From positions 1 through 64,000 of the forward strand of contig JADKDL010000002.1 in NCBI GenBank assembly GCA_016714605.1: 64,000 nucleotides of DNA, in the 5' to 3' direction. This document shows positions 37,892-47,422 of the stretch, piece by piece. The notes beneath the pieces were generated by a model, which was given only the letters and a program-made list of their open reading frames with translations, searched no databases and was not told the origin of the DNA. Source of the DNA: Bacteroidales bacterium (lineage in GTDB: Bacteria; Bacteroidota; Bacteroidia; Bacteroidales; UBA1715). Within the stretch, counting starts at the first letter, position 1; every line of letters starts with the position of its first letter. The position numbers and the translations under genes are program-made.

Positions 37892-39139
37892 ATGAAACAT
37901 AACGCAAACAATACAAAACCGTTTTATAATACTACTATTCCGAGTGATTGGGAAATATTAAAACTTGGAAATATAGGCGAATTCAAAAACGGAATAAATA
38001 AGGATAAAGAAGAATTTGGATATGGTTATCCTTTTGTCGGATTGATGGATGTTTTTGATATTCCTAAAGTATATAATGGAGATTTCTCATTAGTTAATTC
38101 TACTGAAAACGAAAGAAAAGATTTTGATTTACAAAAAGGTGATGTGTTATTTGTTCGTTCTTCTGTTAAACCAATAGGCGTTGGATTGACAACACTAGTT
38201 TGTCAAGATATGCCTGAAACTACATTTAGCGGTTTCTTAATCCGTTTTAGAGCAAATGGAAAATTCGATTTTGAATTCAAAGCACATTGTTTTTATGAAA
38301 GTAATTTCAGAAATAGGCTTTTGAAAAAAAGTACGATAAGCGCGAACACAAATATTAATCAGGTTGCATTAAAAAGTTTAAAGATTGCACTACCCCCTCT
38401 CCCCGAACAACGCGCCATAGCCCACCTCCTTAGTTTAATGGACACCGCCATAAACAAAAACAACCAACTCATTGCCCAAAAAGAACTCCGCAAAAAATGG
38501 CTCATGCAAAATTTATTAACGAGGAAGAAACGGTTGAAGGGATATAGTGGAGTATGGAAAACTAAAACCTTAAAAAATATTTTAACTATTGCAGGTAAGC
38601 CATTTATCCCTGAAAAGGAAAAACTCTATACTCAAATTGGAATTCGGTCGCATACAAAGGGAATATTCTATAAAGAGAGAGTTACAGGTGCAAGCTTAGG
38701 TGAAAAAAGGGTTTTCTGGATTGAACCAGATTGTTTTGTAGTAAATATCGTTTTTGCATGGGAACATGCAATTGCAAAAACAACAGAACAAGAAGTTGGA
38801 ATGATAGCTTCTCATCGTTTCCCTATGTATAAACCAAAGGAAAGTATTTTAACTTTAGATTATCTACTCTATTATTTCAAATCACCAATGGGTAAATACT
38901 TACTTGGTCTTGCATCGCCTGGAGGTGCAGGACGAAACAAAACATTAGGGAAATCTGAATTTATGAAACTTCAAATGCCTGTACCATCTATTGAAGAACA
39001 AACCGCCATAGTCAAAGTTCTACAAGCAGCCGATAAAGAAATAGAATTACTCAAAGCTAAAACCGAAAAATTGCGGAAACAGAAAAAGGGAATGATGCAG
39101 GTTTTATTAACAGGAAAAAAACGATTAAAAATTAACTAA
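37892..39139 (+). CDS. hsdS: Type I restriction-modification specificity subunit
   Basis: 415 residues, full length with two target-recognition domains. The first unit is roughly residues 15-170, with the conserved closing helix LPPLPEQRAIAHLLSLMDTAI. The second unit is roughly 215-375, closing with PSIEEQTAIVKVLQAADKEIELL. The paired helices set TRD spacing and bind HsdM. It sets the DNA sequence recognised by the complex. The ATG directly follows the fic stop. Confidence 0.92.
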   Translation: MKHNANNTKPFYNTTIPSDWEILKLGNIGEFKNGINKDKEEFGYGYPFVGLMDVFDIPKVYNGDFSLVNSTENERKDFDLQKGDVLFVRSSVKPIGVGLTTLVCQDMPETTFSGFLIRFRANGKFDFEFKAHCFYESNFRNRLLKKSTISANTNINQVALKSLKIALPPLPEQRAIAHLLSLMDTAINKNNQLIAQKELRKKWLMQNLLTRKKRLKGYSGVWKTKTLKNILTIAGKPFIPEKEKLYTQIGIRSHTKGIFYKERVTGASLGEKRVFWIEPDCFVVNIVFAWEHAIAKTTEQEVGMIASHRFPMYKPKESILTLDYLLYYFKSPMGKYLLGLASPGGAGRNKTLGKSEFMKLQMPVPSIEEQTAIVKVLQAADKEIELLKAKTEKLRKQKKGMMQVLLTGKKRLKIN

Positions 39140-39140
39140 T

Positions 39141-39597
39141 ATGAAAATACTTGGCATTAGAAATTCTCCAAAAAAAAATAAGGTTTTGCATACTCGACGG
39201 TGACAAAACAAACTTTGCTTTTACAAATAAAGAGGGTGAACACAAAATTGATTTACCCAAGTCCTTAAAAACAGAAGCTGAAACATATGAGTGGGTGAAA
39301 AATGAATTTAATAGAATTTTTGATAAATATGGACCTTTCGAACATATGGCGATAAAGCAAAACGAAAATGTACCAACCAGATACAGCAGTGTAAAACCTG
39401 TTATGTTTTTAGATTGCATTGCCACCCTTGTTTCTATTGAAAACAACACTCCTTTCTCATCAAACCTGTACACAAACATTGGTACCAAAAGTAAAGAAGT
39501 AGTTTCATTTGTTGAATCTCATACACAAAAAACGAATGTTCATTGGGATAGTCAAATAGCAGATGCGGTAGCTGCTGCAATTAAAAACCTTAACTAA
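39141..39597 (+). CDS. RuvC/RNase H-like small protein, one frameshift
   Basis: About 151 residues. The start MKILGIRNSPKK at 39141 lies 1 bp after the hsdS stop; IRFCILDGDKTNFAF continues after a run of nine A (39170-39178) that is one base too long. Pattern: strand 1 KILGIRNS, hairpin RFCILDGD, strand 4 HMAIKQNE, helix WDSQIADAVAAAI. This matches a RuvC/RNase H-like fold. The first acidic residue (GIDxS in nucleases) is Arg here, so the active site looks degenerate. Its stop overlaps the kinase ATG (TAATG), so it is a kinase partner. Function unknown; fold call is by pattern. Confidence 0.6.
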
Positions 39598-40661
39598 TGA
39601 GCTTTAAAAAAGGAGATAATGTATATAAATTCACACTTATTGAAAAATTAGGTGGAAATTTTGGTGAAGTTTGGCATGCAAATGACAATAGCATTAGCAG
39701 GGAAGTAGCACTTAAAATTCTCGAACCTAATTTTGAACCAATTGCTAAACTTTTGGATGAAGCTCGTATTGGAAATAAATTTAATCATAAAAATTTACTA
39801 CCAATTCATTATGCTGATATAGCTTCCTTTGGGGGTAAGACATATACACTTATCTCACAGGAATATTATAAAAATGGTGCAATTACAAATCATTTAAATT
39901 CTCATAATTTTCTGCCATTACCGCAGGCTATGAAAGTTTTACAGGATATTCTATTTGGGTTAGAATATTTGCATAATAGTGGTTTTTATCATAATGATAT
40001 AAAACCAGGCAATATTTTGCTAGACGACCAATTAAATGCGGTTTTAGCTGATTATGGAATCGCAGGTTTTTCTGCTAGTATTTCACCTGTTACCCCTAAA
40101 AATTCATACAAAGTACACAGAGCACCAGAAACTTGTGGCCAAAAACCTCAAATAAGCATTCATTCTGACATTTATCAAGTGGGTTGTACTGCATTTCGAT
40201 TGCTCAATGGAATTAGCAATTTGAAAAACGAGTTTATTACTCTTGGTCCTGTTGATTACGAAGACAAAAAAGCAAAAGGTAAAATTCCTGATAAAAATTT
40301 TTATCAACCATTTGTACCTACTCGTTTAAAAACGATAATAAACAAAGCCTTAAATATTGACCCAAGCGCAAGATATAGCTCGGCACTCGAAATGAGACGA
40401 AAATTAGAAAAGCTAAATTTCCCAGGGTACTGGACTACTGATAGTAGTTCAAACTTAGTAGGTTTTGGTAAAAAATACTCATACCAGTTTGAAGTGGAAG
40501 CAAAAACAGGTGGTTTGTTCAATTTTATTGCAAAGAAAACTAATATACAGTCATCAAAAACTACAAATATTGGTGGTTTTGTTGCGAAAAAACTTTCGGA
40601 TAAAGAATTAATAAAAGCGAAAACTCTTTTTATTGAATGGGTAATTGAAAACGCAAGCTAA
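39597..40661 (+). CDS. Serine/threonine protein kinase in RM operon
   Basis: 354 residues. Kinase domain about 8-265: glycine loop LGGNFGEVWHA, Lys in VALKILEP, catalytic loop HNDIKPGNILLD (HND in place of HRD, Asp kept), DYG in place of DFG, and APE as RAPETCG. All residues needed for phosphotransfer appear present. The C-terminal 90 residues (GYWTTDSSSNLVGFGKK...) have no known domain; no membrane segment, so cytoplasmic. The start overlaps the stop of the RuvC-like gene; hsdR follows after 2 bp. A kinase between hsdS and hsdR is not part of the usual type I set and may be an extra defence or control module. Confidence 0.9.
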   Translation: MSFKKGDNVYKFTLIEKLGGNFGEVWHANDNSISREVALKILEPNFEPIAKLLDEARIGNKFNHKNLLPIHYADIASFGGKTYTLISQEYYKNGAITNHLNSHNFLPLPQAMKVLQDILFGLEYLHNSGFYHNDIKPGNILLDDQLNAVLADYGIAGFSASISPVTPKNSYKVHRAPETCGQKPQISIHSDIYQVGCTAFRLLNGISNLKNEFITLGPVDYEDKKAKGKIPDKNFYQPFVPTRLKTIINKALNIDPSARYSSALEMRRKLEKLNFPGYWTTDSSSNLVGFGKKYSYQFEVEAKTGGLFNFIAKKTNIQSSKTTNIGGFVAKKLSDKELIKAKTLFIEWVIENAS

Positions 40662-40663
40662 TT

Positions 40664-43600
40664 ATGGAAACACCAAGTTTTAAAGAAGACCATATCAGTC
40701 AGATACCTGCTTTACAATTGTTGCAGAATTTAGGTTATCAATATCTCACACCCGAAGATGCTTTGCAATTTCGTGGCGGTAAAACAACCAATGTTATTTT
40801 AGAAGATGTTTTACGCAAACAGCTAAAAGAGATTAATAGCATTCGGGTAAGTGCAAACAAAACAAGCATTTTTACAGCTGACAATATTGAGCGAGGTATT
40901 CTTGCATTGAAGGACTTGCCCATGAATGAAGGGTATATCCATGCCAGTGAATCAGCTTATAACTTAATTACTTTAGGAAAGGCTCTGGAACAAAGTATTG
41001 ATGGGGATAAAAAAAGTTTTACCCTTCAATACATTGACTGGAAAAACTGGGAGAACAATGTATTTCATGTAAGCGAAGAATATAGCGTAATGCGAAGCAC
41101 CAGCAAAGAGCATTATCGCCCCGATTTGGTTTTGTTTGTAAACGGAATTCCGCTTTGCATTATCGAGTGCAAAAGACCCGATATGAAAGAGCCTTTAAAA
41201 CAGGCAATAAGTCAACATTTAAGGAATCAACAAGAAGATGGCATTCGACATTTATATGTGTATTCTCAGCTGACTTTGAGCATAGCCACACAGCAAGCCA
41301 GTTATGCCACCAATTCAACTCCCGAAAAGTTTTGGTCGAAATGGCAAGAGAAATTCGAGACGGAAACCGAAGAAAAAACCTATAAAAGCAAGCTCTTTGA
41401 GTTAAAGAATACTCCATTACCATTAGAGCAAAAAAACAAACTGTTTTCAGACCGATTCAAATATGTACGCCAATATTTTGATGCTCTTGAAAACGCAGAC
41501 ATACTTCCAACTGAACAAGACGAATATCTTTATGGCTTATGCAGTCCTAAACGCTTATTAGATATTGTTTTTAGCTTTATTCTATTTGATAATGGAGCTA
41601 AAAAAGTGGCTCGTTATCAGCAATATTTTGCCATCAAAAAATCGATGAAACGCATTTCTGTAATGGAAGGCGGAAAACGTAAAGGGGGAGTAATTTGGCA
41701 TACACAGGGCAGCGGAAAATCACTTACCATGGTTATGTTAGCACAAGCTATTGCCATGGATAAGTCAATTCGCAATCCTAAAATAATATTAGTTACCGAC
41801 CGTACCGATTTAGATAGGCAAATAACAGGTACATTTAAGAAATGCGGCAGATTTGTTCAAAATGCAACAACAGGGCAGCGTTTAGTTGAATTGCTCGAAA
41901 ACAAAGGCGATTCAATAGTAACTACCATTATCAACAAGTTTGTGGCTGCTATGAAAAAGATTAAAAAACCTTTGGATAGTCACGATATTTTTGTTTTGGT
42001 TGATGAAGGACACCGCTCACAAAACGGTACTTTCAACATTGAAATGCAAAAAACCTTACCCAATGCTTGCTTCATTGCATTAACAGGAACACCCCTTTTT
42101 AAGAAAGATAAAAGTACCGCAGCCAAATTCGGAGGAATTATCGATGCTTATACCGTTGACCAGGCGGTAAACGATAAAGCAGTAGTTCCATTATTGTATG
42201 AAGGAAGATTAGCTCGGCAAATTGTAAATGCTAGTCCTTTAGATACCTTCTTTGAAATGGTTTCCGAACCTTTAACCGAATATCAAAAAGCAGATTTTAA
42301 AAAGAAATTTAGCCGAGCAGACCAATTAAATAGTGCTGAACAGAAAATATATGCCATTTCATGGAATATAAGTTTACATTTCAGGGACAATTGGCAAGGC
42401 ACACCCTTTAAAGCCCAATTGGTGTGCGATAAAAAAATAAATGCCATTCGTTATAAAGCATTTTTAGACGAAATAGGAATTGTAAGCAGTGAAGTTTTAA
42501 TTTCATCAATTGACGAGCGAGAAGGCGAAGACAGTGCTTATGAAAAATCAAACGAGAAAGAAAACCGTTTCTGGAAGAAAATGATGGATGAGCATGGTAA
42601 TTCAAGAAGCTATGAAAAAAATCTTATCAGCCGTTTTAAAAATCAGAAAGACCCTGAAATAATTATCGTAGTTGATAAATTACTTACAGGTTTTGACGAG
42701 CCAAAGAACACGGTTTTATACCTCACACGTAATTTGCAAAGCCATAAACTTTTGCAAGCTATTGCTAGGGTAAACCGAATTTATCCCGATAAAGAATTTG
42801 GTTATATCATCGACTACTATGGTGTAATTGAAAACTTAGATGATGCCCTCCTTTTGTATTCTTCTTTTGAAGATTTTGATGCGGACGATTTGGAAGGTAC
42901 GCTTGTAAACATCAAGGAAGAAATAAAAAAATTACCACAAAAACACTCCGAACTTTGGGATATATTCAAATCCATTGCAAATAAACGAGATGCAGAAGCC
43001 TACCAAATCCTTTTAAAAGATGAAGCAATTCGTGCAGTGTTTTATGATAAGCTAGCAGCTTTTGCAAAAGGCCTTAAACTGGCTCTTTCTTCAATGGATT
43101 TTCATAAACAAGTGGAAGAACTTACTATAAATCGCTACAAAGAGGATTTAGCTATGTTTATGAAGCTACGTATGGCAGTTGTTGAACGGTATTCAGATGC
43201 TGTAGATTACAAACAATATGAAGGACAAATTCAGAAACTTATTGATACTCACATTACCACCGAAAAGGTTGAAGTAATAACCGAATTGGTAAACATTTTC
43301 GATAAAGACAAATTTCAACAAGAAGTAGAAAATACAACAGGGAAAGCTGCTAGAGCAGATAAAATCGCAAGTCGTACCGCTAAACATATTTCAGAAAAAA
43401 TGGAGGAAGACCCTGCATTTTACAAGAAATTCTCGCAAATGCTGAAAGAAACCATTGCCGATTACGAAGCAAAGCGTATAGATGAAGCTCAATATTTAAG
43501 CAAAGTTCAGGATATTATGAACAATGTATTAGCTCATACCGATAATGATATACCAGAAGCACTTCGAGAAAAAGATATTGCAAAGGCATTCTACGGCTTA

Positions 43601-43888
43601 ACTCTTGAATCGTTGGATGATAAGGTACAAGATAAAGTGGTGAAGATTCAAATATCAGTACAAACTGCTTTACAAATTGATGAACTAATCAAACATGCAG
43701 TATTAGAAAACAATCATCCAATAATTGACTGGCAGTTTAAAACAAATATTACGGGTAAACTTCAAATCGAAATTGGGGATTACCTAATTGATGAAGTAAG
43801 AGATAAATACAATATCAGTCTTTCATTCGGTGAGATGGATGAAATAGCCAACAAGTGTATTGAAGTTGCAAAATTACGTTACAAATAA
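40664..43888 (+). CDS. hsdR: Type I restriction endonuclease subunit R
   Basis: 1074 residues. The N-terminal nuclease of the PD-(D/E)xK type is visible in RPDLVLFVNGIPLCIIECKRP (about 150-172; D...ExK). The SF2 translocase motor follows: Walker A HTQGSGKSLT near 346, DEGHRSQNG near 446, LTGTPLF near 473, and ITRFKNQKDPEIIIVVDKLLTGFD with QAIARVNR as late helicase motifs. The C-terminal helical region binds HsdM. The protein translocates and cuts unmodified DNA using ATP. Length is normal. It ends in TAATG overlapping the next gene. Confidence 0.95.
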   Translation: METPSFKEDHISQIPALQLLQNLGYQYLTPEDALQFRGGKTTNVILEDVLRKQLKEINSIRVSANKTSIFTADNIERGILALKDLPMNEGYIHASESAYNLITLGKALEQSIDGDKKSFTLQYIDWKNWENNVFHVSEEYSVMRSTSKEHYRPDLVLFVNGIPLCIIECKRPDMKEPLKQAISQHLRNQQEDGIRHLYVYSQLTLSIATQQASYATNSTPEKFWSKWQEKFETETEEKTYKSKLFELKNTPLPLEQKNKLFSDRFKYVRQYFDALENADILPTEQDEYLYGLCSPKRLLDIVFSFILFDNGAKKVARYQQYFAIKKSMKRISVMEGGKRKGGVIWHTQGSGKSLTMVMLAQAIAMDKSIRNPKIILVTDRTDLDRQITGTFKKCGRFVQNATTGQRLVELLENKGDSIVTTIINKFVAAMKKIKKPLDSHDIFVLVDEGHRSQNGTFNIEMQKTLPNACFIALTGTPLFKKDKSTAAKFGGIIDAYTVDQAVNDKAVVPLLYEGRLARQIVNASPLDTFFEMVSEPLTEYQKADFKKKFSRADQLNSAEQKIYAISWNISLHFRDNWQGTPFKAQLVCDKKINAIRYKAFLDEIGIVSSEVLISSIDEREGEDSAYEKSNEKENRFWKKMMDEHGNSRSYEKNLISRFKNQKDPEIIIVVDKLLTGFDEPKNTVLYLTRNLQSHKLLQAIARVNRIYPDKEFGYIIDYYGVIENLDDALLLYSSFEDFDADDLEGTLVNIKEEIKKLPQKHSELWDIFKSIANKRDAEAYQILLKDEAIRAVFYDKLAAFAKGLKLALSSMDFHKQVEELTINRYKEDLAMFMKLRMAVVERYSDAVDYKQYEGQIQKLIDTHITTEKVEVITELVNIFDKDKFQQEVENTTGKAARADKIASRTAKHISEKMEEDPAFYKKFSQMLKETIADYEAKRIDEAQYLSKVQDIMNNVLAHTDNDIPEALREKDIAKAFYGLTLESLDDKVQDKVVKIQISVQTALQIDELIKHAVLENNHPIIDWQFKTNITGKLQIEIGDYLIDEVRDKYNISLSFGEMDEIANKCIEVAKLRYK

Positions 43889-44583
43889 TGACAACATCTA
43901 TTCAATTCGGCAGCAAAAAGATTGATTTTCTAGTAGAATATTCCGCTAGGAAAACTCTTGGTATTACTGTTACTCCTGATTCAGAAGTTTTGGTGAAAGC
44001 TCCAATTGAGAGTTCGCTTGACAAAATCAAAGAAAAGATTTTTAAAAAAGCGGCTTGGATAATAAAACAGCAAAGTTTCTTTTTGTCATTTCAGCCAAAG
44101 ACACCAGCACGCAAATACATTGGCGGTGAAACTTATTTGTATTTGGGTAGGCAATACCTTTTAAAAATTGAATCGAGTAAAAAGGATTCCGTAAAACTGA
44201 AAGGTAAATTCATTGAAGTACATACAACTGATAAATCGAAAGTAAAAGGCTTAGTAAAAGAATGGTATTTGCTTCATGCAAAATCAAAGTTTAAGGGGAT
44301 AGCTCAACCGCTAATTGATAAATTTAAGAAACACAAAGTTGAACCTGATTCAATTGTATTCAGAGAAATGCCAACACGTTGGGGAAGCTGCACTCCGAAA
44401 GGCAAAATAATATTAAATCCTGAATTAATAAAAGCACCTAAAGGTTGTATTGAGTATGTAATCATTCATGAGTTGTGTCATTTAATTCATCATGACCACA
44501 CGCAAAAATTCATTGATTTACAAACCAAAGAAATGCCAGATTGGGAAAAATGGAAATCTAAATTAGAGAACTTACTAGCATGA
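43888..44583 (+). CDS. YgjP-type metal-dependent hydrolase (M48-like)
   Basis: 231 residues. The zinc site HELCHLIHHDH (HExxH plus downstream His) is at about residues 192-202; RWGSCTPKGKIILNPEL is the signature upstream. This is the DUF45/YgjP family, soluble putative metalloproteases frequently found as the last gene of type I RM operons. The start codon overlaps the hsdR stop. Its substrate is unknown; the constant linkage suggests it processes or controls RM subunits, which is inference. Confidence 0.88.
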   Translation: MTTSIQFGSKKIDFLVEYSARKTLGITVTPDSEVLVKAPIESSLDKIKEKIFKKAAWIIKQQSFFLSFQPKTPARKYIGGETYLYLGRQYLLKIESSKKDSVKLKGKFIEVHTTDKSKVKGLVKEWYLLHAKSKFKGIAQPLIDKFKKHKVEPDSIVFREMPTRWGSCTPKGKIILNPELIKAPKGCIEYVIIHELCHLIHHDHTQKFIDLQTKEMPDWEKWKSKLENLLA

Positions 44584-44608
44584 TGAAAGAGCCAGCCCAA
44601 TTTGTAAG

Positions 44609-44814
44609 CACATTGCCAAAGCCCCACGAGCTAGCGCTAAATCCAAAGCTTTGTCAAAGAGCTTCCAAAGCCATCCCAAGTAGCCCACAGGGCTTTTTGT
44701 CCACCGCTCAAAAAAACAAAATAAATTTGTGCTTCGTGGATAGTTTGGTTGGGTTTGAAAAAGTGATTACTTTAGAGCTAAATAATTGATTAATAGACTG
44801 GAATGAATAAACAC
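44609..44814 (+). repeat. Dispersed repeat block B
   Basis: Related to block A over about 200 bp: GCACATTGCCAAAGCC...AAAGCTTTGTCAAAGAGC, then CCGCTCAAAAAAACAAAATA, TTTGTGCTTCGTGGAT, and the final GAATAAACACCAG before an attC-like site. Open frames running through it (for example from 44580) are repeat sequence, not a gene. Confidence 0.75.
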
Positions 44815-44952
44815 CAGCATACAACACGCGGTATAAAACATTGGGGTTTAAGTGGTTATGCAAGCATTCTACCACGCATCAAGTTTGGTATAACTGGACA
44901 GGAAAGTAGCCCGCAATCCCCAACGATTTCATATTGCCATCCGTTAGCGGTT
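44815..44952 (+). repeat. attC-like site 6
   Basis: CATACAACACGCGGTATAAAA ... CCCCAACGATTTCATATTGCCATCCGTTAGCGGTT; nearly the same sequence as site 1 through most of its length. It ends with GTTAGCGGTT (44943-44952), which returns perfectly inverted as AACCGCTAAC at 45554-45563, the end of the following cassette. Confidence 0.72.
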
Positions 44953-44991
44953 AGGCTAAAAAACGAATACAATATAAAAAAGAGAAATGAT

Positions 44992-45525
44992 ATGAAAACA
45001 ACTTTAAATTTTTTAATTCGAATTATTCTAACAGGACTTTTAGTTGCATGGGCTGTAATGCCTTATTTCGACAACTCGACAAACGACAGTGTGATAAATG
45101 AAATATTCAGAATAGGTATTCTACCATCTATTCTAATAATTGGAGCGTTCTTTATTATGGTCGGGTTTTATTGCAGGACTTTGCAAAGGTGTTTGACATT
45201 AATAAAACCTGAAAACAGAAAGACAAAGCCAACTTCTGTTTGGTATATGTTTGCAGTTCCTTTCAATTTTGTGGAAGATTTTTTCATAGTTGTTAATGTT
45301 GCCAATTCGATAGAAGAAGAGAAAAAATCAAACGCCAAATTAAAAAACGTTTCGGATTTTGGAATGATTTCAGGAATAGGTTGGAGTATTGCACAAGTTT
45401 TATCATTTGTCCCAAACATTGTAGGACAAATAGCAGGAATTTTAGGAATGATATTAGTAATTTACCATTGGACACAAATTGCCAAAATTAACAAACTACT
45501 TGCTGACAATGTATTAAAACAATAA
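44992..45525 (+). CDS. Small membrane protein (cassette F)
   Basis: About 177 residues from the ATG at 44992 (MKTTLNFLIRIILTGLLVAW). An upstream in-frame ATG at 44803 would read through the attC-like site and is rejected. Four hydrophobic segments: about 5-25, 42-65, 85-105 and 130-160 (IAGILGMILVIYHWTQI). It resembles DUF4328-like four-helix membrane proteins only in outline; family not assigned. It is a complete cassette with 10-of-10 complementary ends. Function unknown. Confidence 0.68.
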   Translation: MKTTLNFLIRIILTGLLVAWAVMPYFDNSTNDSVINEIFRIGILPSILIIGAFFIMVGFYCRTLQRCLTLIKPENRKTKPTSVWYMFAVPFNFVEDFFIVVNVANSIEEEKKSNAKLKNVSDFGMISGIGWSIAQVLSFVPNIVGQIAGILGMILVIYHWTQIAKINKLLADNVLKQ

Positions 45526-45553
45526 ATGGAATGATAGAGAAAATAAAAGCATA

Positions 45554-45698
45554 AACCGCTAACATACAATATGCGATAATTGCGGGCTTTTGTGGTAGGT
45601 TGAAACGTTGTGCAAGAAAGAAACATTTGTGCAACTTTGAAACGATAGAGCCTTGAAATCCCGCAACATACGCATATTGTTTTTCGTTATGGGTTATT
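45554..45698 (+). repeat. attC-like site 7
   Basis: AACCGCTAACATACAATATGCGATAATTGCGGG on the left and CCCGCAACATACGCATATTG...CGTTATGGGTTAT on the right; arms pair at about 15 of 19. An internal hairpin (TTGTGCAAG...ATTTGTGCAAC) lies at the tip. GTTATGGGTTAT is answered, inverted with two mismatches, by CAACCTATAAC at 46296-46306. Confidence 0.7.
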
Positions 45699-45717
45699 AT
45701 AAAAAGCAAAATCGCGA

Positions 45718-46305
45718 ATGAAACCGACCATTATTATCGTATTTTTATTGATATATGCTTTTGTTGACTTGCCTTTGGAAATTACGGACAGTTTTCTGGC
45801 ATATTTGATACCTTTTATCATTTCAATTGTCGGACTGGGCTTATGTATTTTGAATTTTCAGTTTATCAAAACTGTCGGCAGACACAAGAAGATTGTTCAT
45901 GTTTCAAATTTTTTGACTGTTATTGTTTTTTCATTCCTTATGATTTACAATTTTCCTATACCAGAAAGAAGTGGTTTGAGATGCAAAAATTGGACAGACA
46001 TTTCTATGCTAATTAATCCGATAGACAAATCAGAACAATACATATTTCAAAGTTTGGAAATAAGTGGTTCAATTTATTCACATCGACAGGTGAGAGTTAG
46101 GCCAATAAATTCTTGGTTAAGATGGAATCACATTATCAAGAGTAGTCCCCAATTTGGAAACTGGCTATATATTGACAATTCCAAAGATGGAGAAAATGCC
46201 GTTCCATTTCCGTTAGACAATTCGAAAATATGTTTTGAGACGGATAGTGCAAAAGCAGTAATTGTGACACTTGAAAATGGACAAATTAAAAATATCAACC
46301 TATAA
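45718..46305 (+). CDS. Membrane-anchored hypothetical protein (cassette G)
   Basis: 195 residues. Three N-terminal hydrophobic segments (IIIVFLLIYAFVDL, FLAYLIPFIISIVGLGLCIL, VSNFLTVIVFSFLMIY) precede a soluble C-terminal domain of about 110 residues (SLEISGSIYSHRQVRVRPIN, YIDNSKDGENAVPFPLDNSK). Family not recognised. The TAA stop lies inside the closing core CCTATAAC of the cassette, so gene and cassette end together, as is common in integron cassettes. Confidence 0.65.
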   Translation: MKPTIIIVFLLIYAFVDLPLEITDSFLAYLIPFIISIVGLGLCILNFQFIKTVGRHKKIVHVSNFLTVIVFSFLMIYNFPIPERSGLRCKNWTDISMLINPIDKSEQYIFQSLEISGSIYSHRQVRVRPINSWLRWNHIIKSSPQFGNWLYIDNSKDGENAVPFPLDNSKICFETDSAKAVIVTLENGQIKNINL

Positions 46306-46437
46306 CAAAAAAAATATATAATAATTGCCGTTTCGGTGCTGATTGCGGAGTTCACAGCCCGCAACAACTCATGTGTACCTTGACAGGAAAGTGCCACGCA
46401 CTCCGCAACTAATCAAATTCGCCAAACGTTAGCGGCA
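46296..46437 (+). repeat. attC-like site 8
   Basis: Left end CAACCTATAACAAAAA, right end CACTCCGCAACTAATC...CCAAACGTTAGCGGCA. Inner arms TGATTGCGGAGT and ACTCCGCAACTAATC pair. It ends with GTTAGCGGCA (46428-46437), perfectly complementary to TGCCGCTAAC at 47423-47432. Confidence 0.7.
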
Positions 46438-46577
46438 ACTTGGTGAAAAATCACTCAATATTGAATAAGCATTGGGTTGGCTGACTCAAATCTGACAGGA
46501 TAGTTAAAATAAAAACAAATCAGAAAAAGTAAATCAGAAAATCGTAACTTTGTATCTCAGAAAAAAATTTAGCTATT

Positions 46578-47417
46578 ATGAAATTTGTTGATATAAAGAA
46601 CGATATAGCATTTCGCAAAATATTTGGAAATGAGAATAAAAAGGAAATTCTTATATCTTTCCTTAATGCTGTTTTGAAATTGGAAAACCAAAACAAAATC
46701 AAAACAATTACCCTATTAAATCCATTCCAACTGCCAAAAATACAAGGATTAAAAGTAACGGTAATAGATGTAAAAGCAACTGATGAAAAAGGCAACATTT
46801 TCATAATCGAAATGCAGCTGACCGACAAAAAAAGACTAGATAAACGAATTCAATACTATGGGGCAAAAGGATACTCCTCACAAATTGACAGCGGTGACGA
46901 ATACCTGAAATTAAAACCAATGATTTTTATTGGTATTCTTGACTTTGAATATTTTGACAGTCCGAATTATATTTCACGCCATTTAATTATGGACAGCGAA
47001 ACTGGTGAAAGAAAATTCAAAGATTTAGAATTTAACTTCATTGAATTACAGAAGTTTACGAAAGGAATAAAACAAATAGACAATTTGGTTGATAAATGGA
47101 TTTATTTCATAAAAAACGCCGAAAATTTAGAAGTAATCCCTGAAAACATTAATGATTCAGGATTGCTGACAGCTTATAAGGACGCTGAAAAACACAACTG
47201 GACAAAAGAAGAATTAGAAGAGTATGAATACGCACAAATGAGAGAACAAGACGAAAAAGGAGAAATTGAATTAGCGGAAGAACGAGCTGTTGAAAACAAG
47301 ACCTTTGAAATAGCAAAAGAAATGTTAATAGATAATGAACCCATTGAAAAAATAATAAAATACACAAAACTTGACAGAGAAACGATTGAAAGACTTTTCA
47401 ATGGAATGAAAAAATAG
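46578..47417 (+). CDS. Rpn-family (PD-(D/E)xK) nuclease / putative transposase (cassette H)
   Basis: 279 residues. N-terminal FVDIKNDIAFRKIFGNENKK is the Rpn/PDDEXK_2 family signature. The nuclease core reads DVKATDEKGNIFIIEMQL (D...ExQ). A Glu-rich helical tail and a short HTH-like end (IEKIIKYTKLDRETIERLF) follow, as in family members. Rpn proteins are DNA endonucleases that promote RecA-independent recombination and are spread by horizontal transfer. Here it is a complete cassette with 10-of-10 complementary ends. Confidence 0.88.
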   Translation: MKFVDIKNDIAFRKIFGNENKKEILISFLNAVLKLENQNKIKTITLLNPFQLPKIQGLKVTVIDVKATDEKGNIFIIEMQLTDKKRLDKRIQYYGAKGYSSQIDSGDEYLKLKPMIFIGILDFEYFDSPNYISRHLIMDSETGERKFKDLEFNFIELQKFTKGIKQIDNLVDKWIYFIKNAENLEVIPENINDSGLLTAYKDAEKHNWTKEELEEYEYAQMREQDEKGEIELAEERAVENKTFEIAKEMLIDNEPIEKIIKYTKLDRETIERLFNGMKK

Positions 47418-47422
47418 AAAGA

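Noticed and set aside
44803..44991. An upstream start for the membrane protein at 44992
   Set aside because: The added 63 codons translate the attC-like site, which is shared with a non-coding location at 3011-3144.
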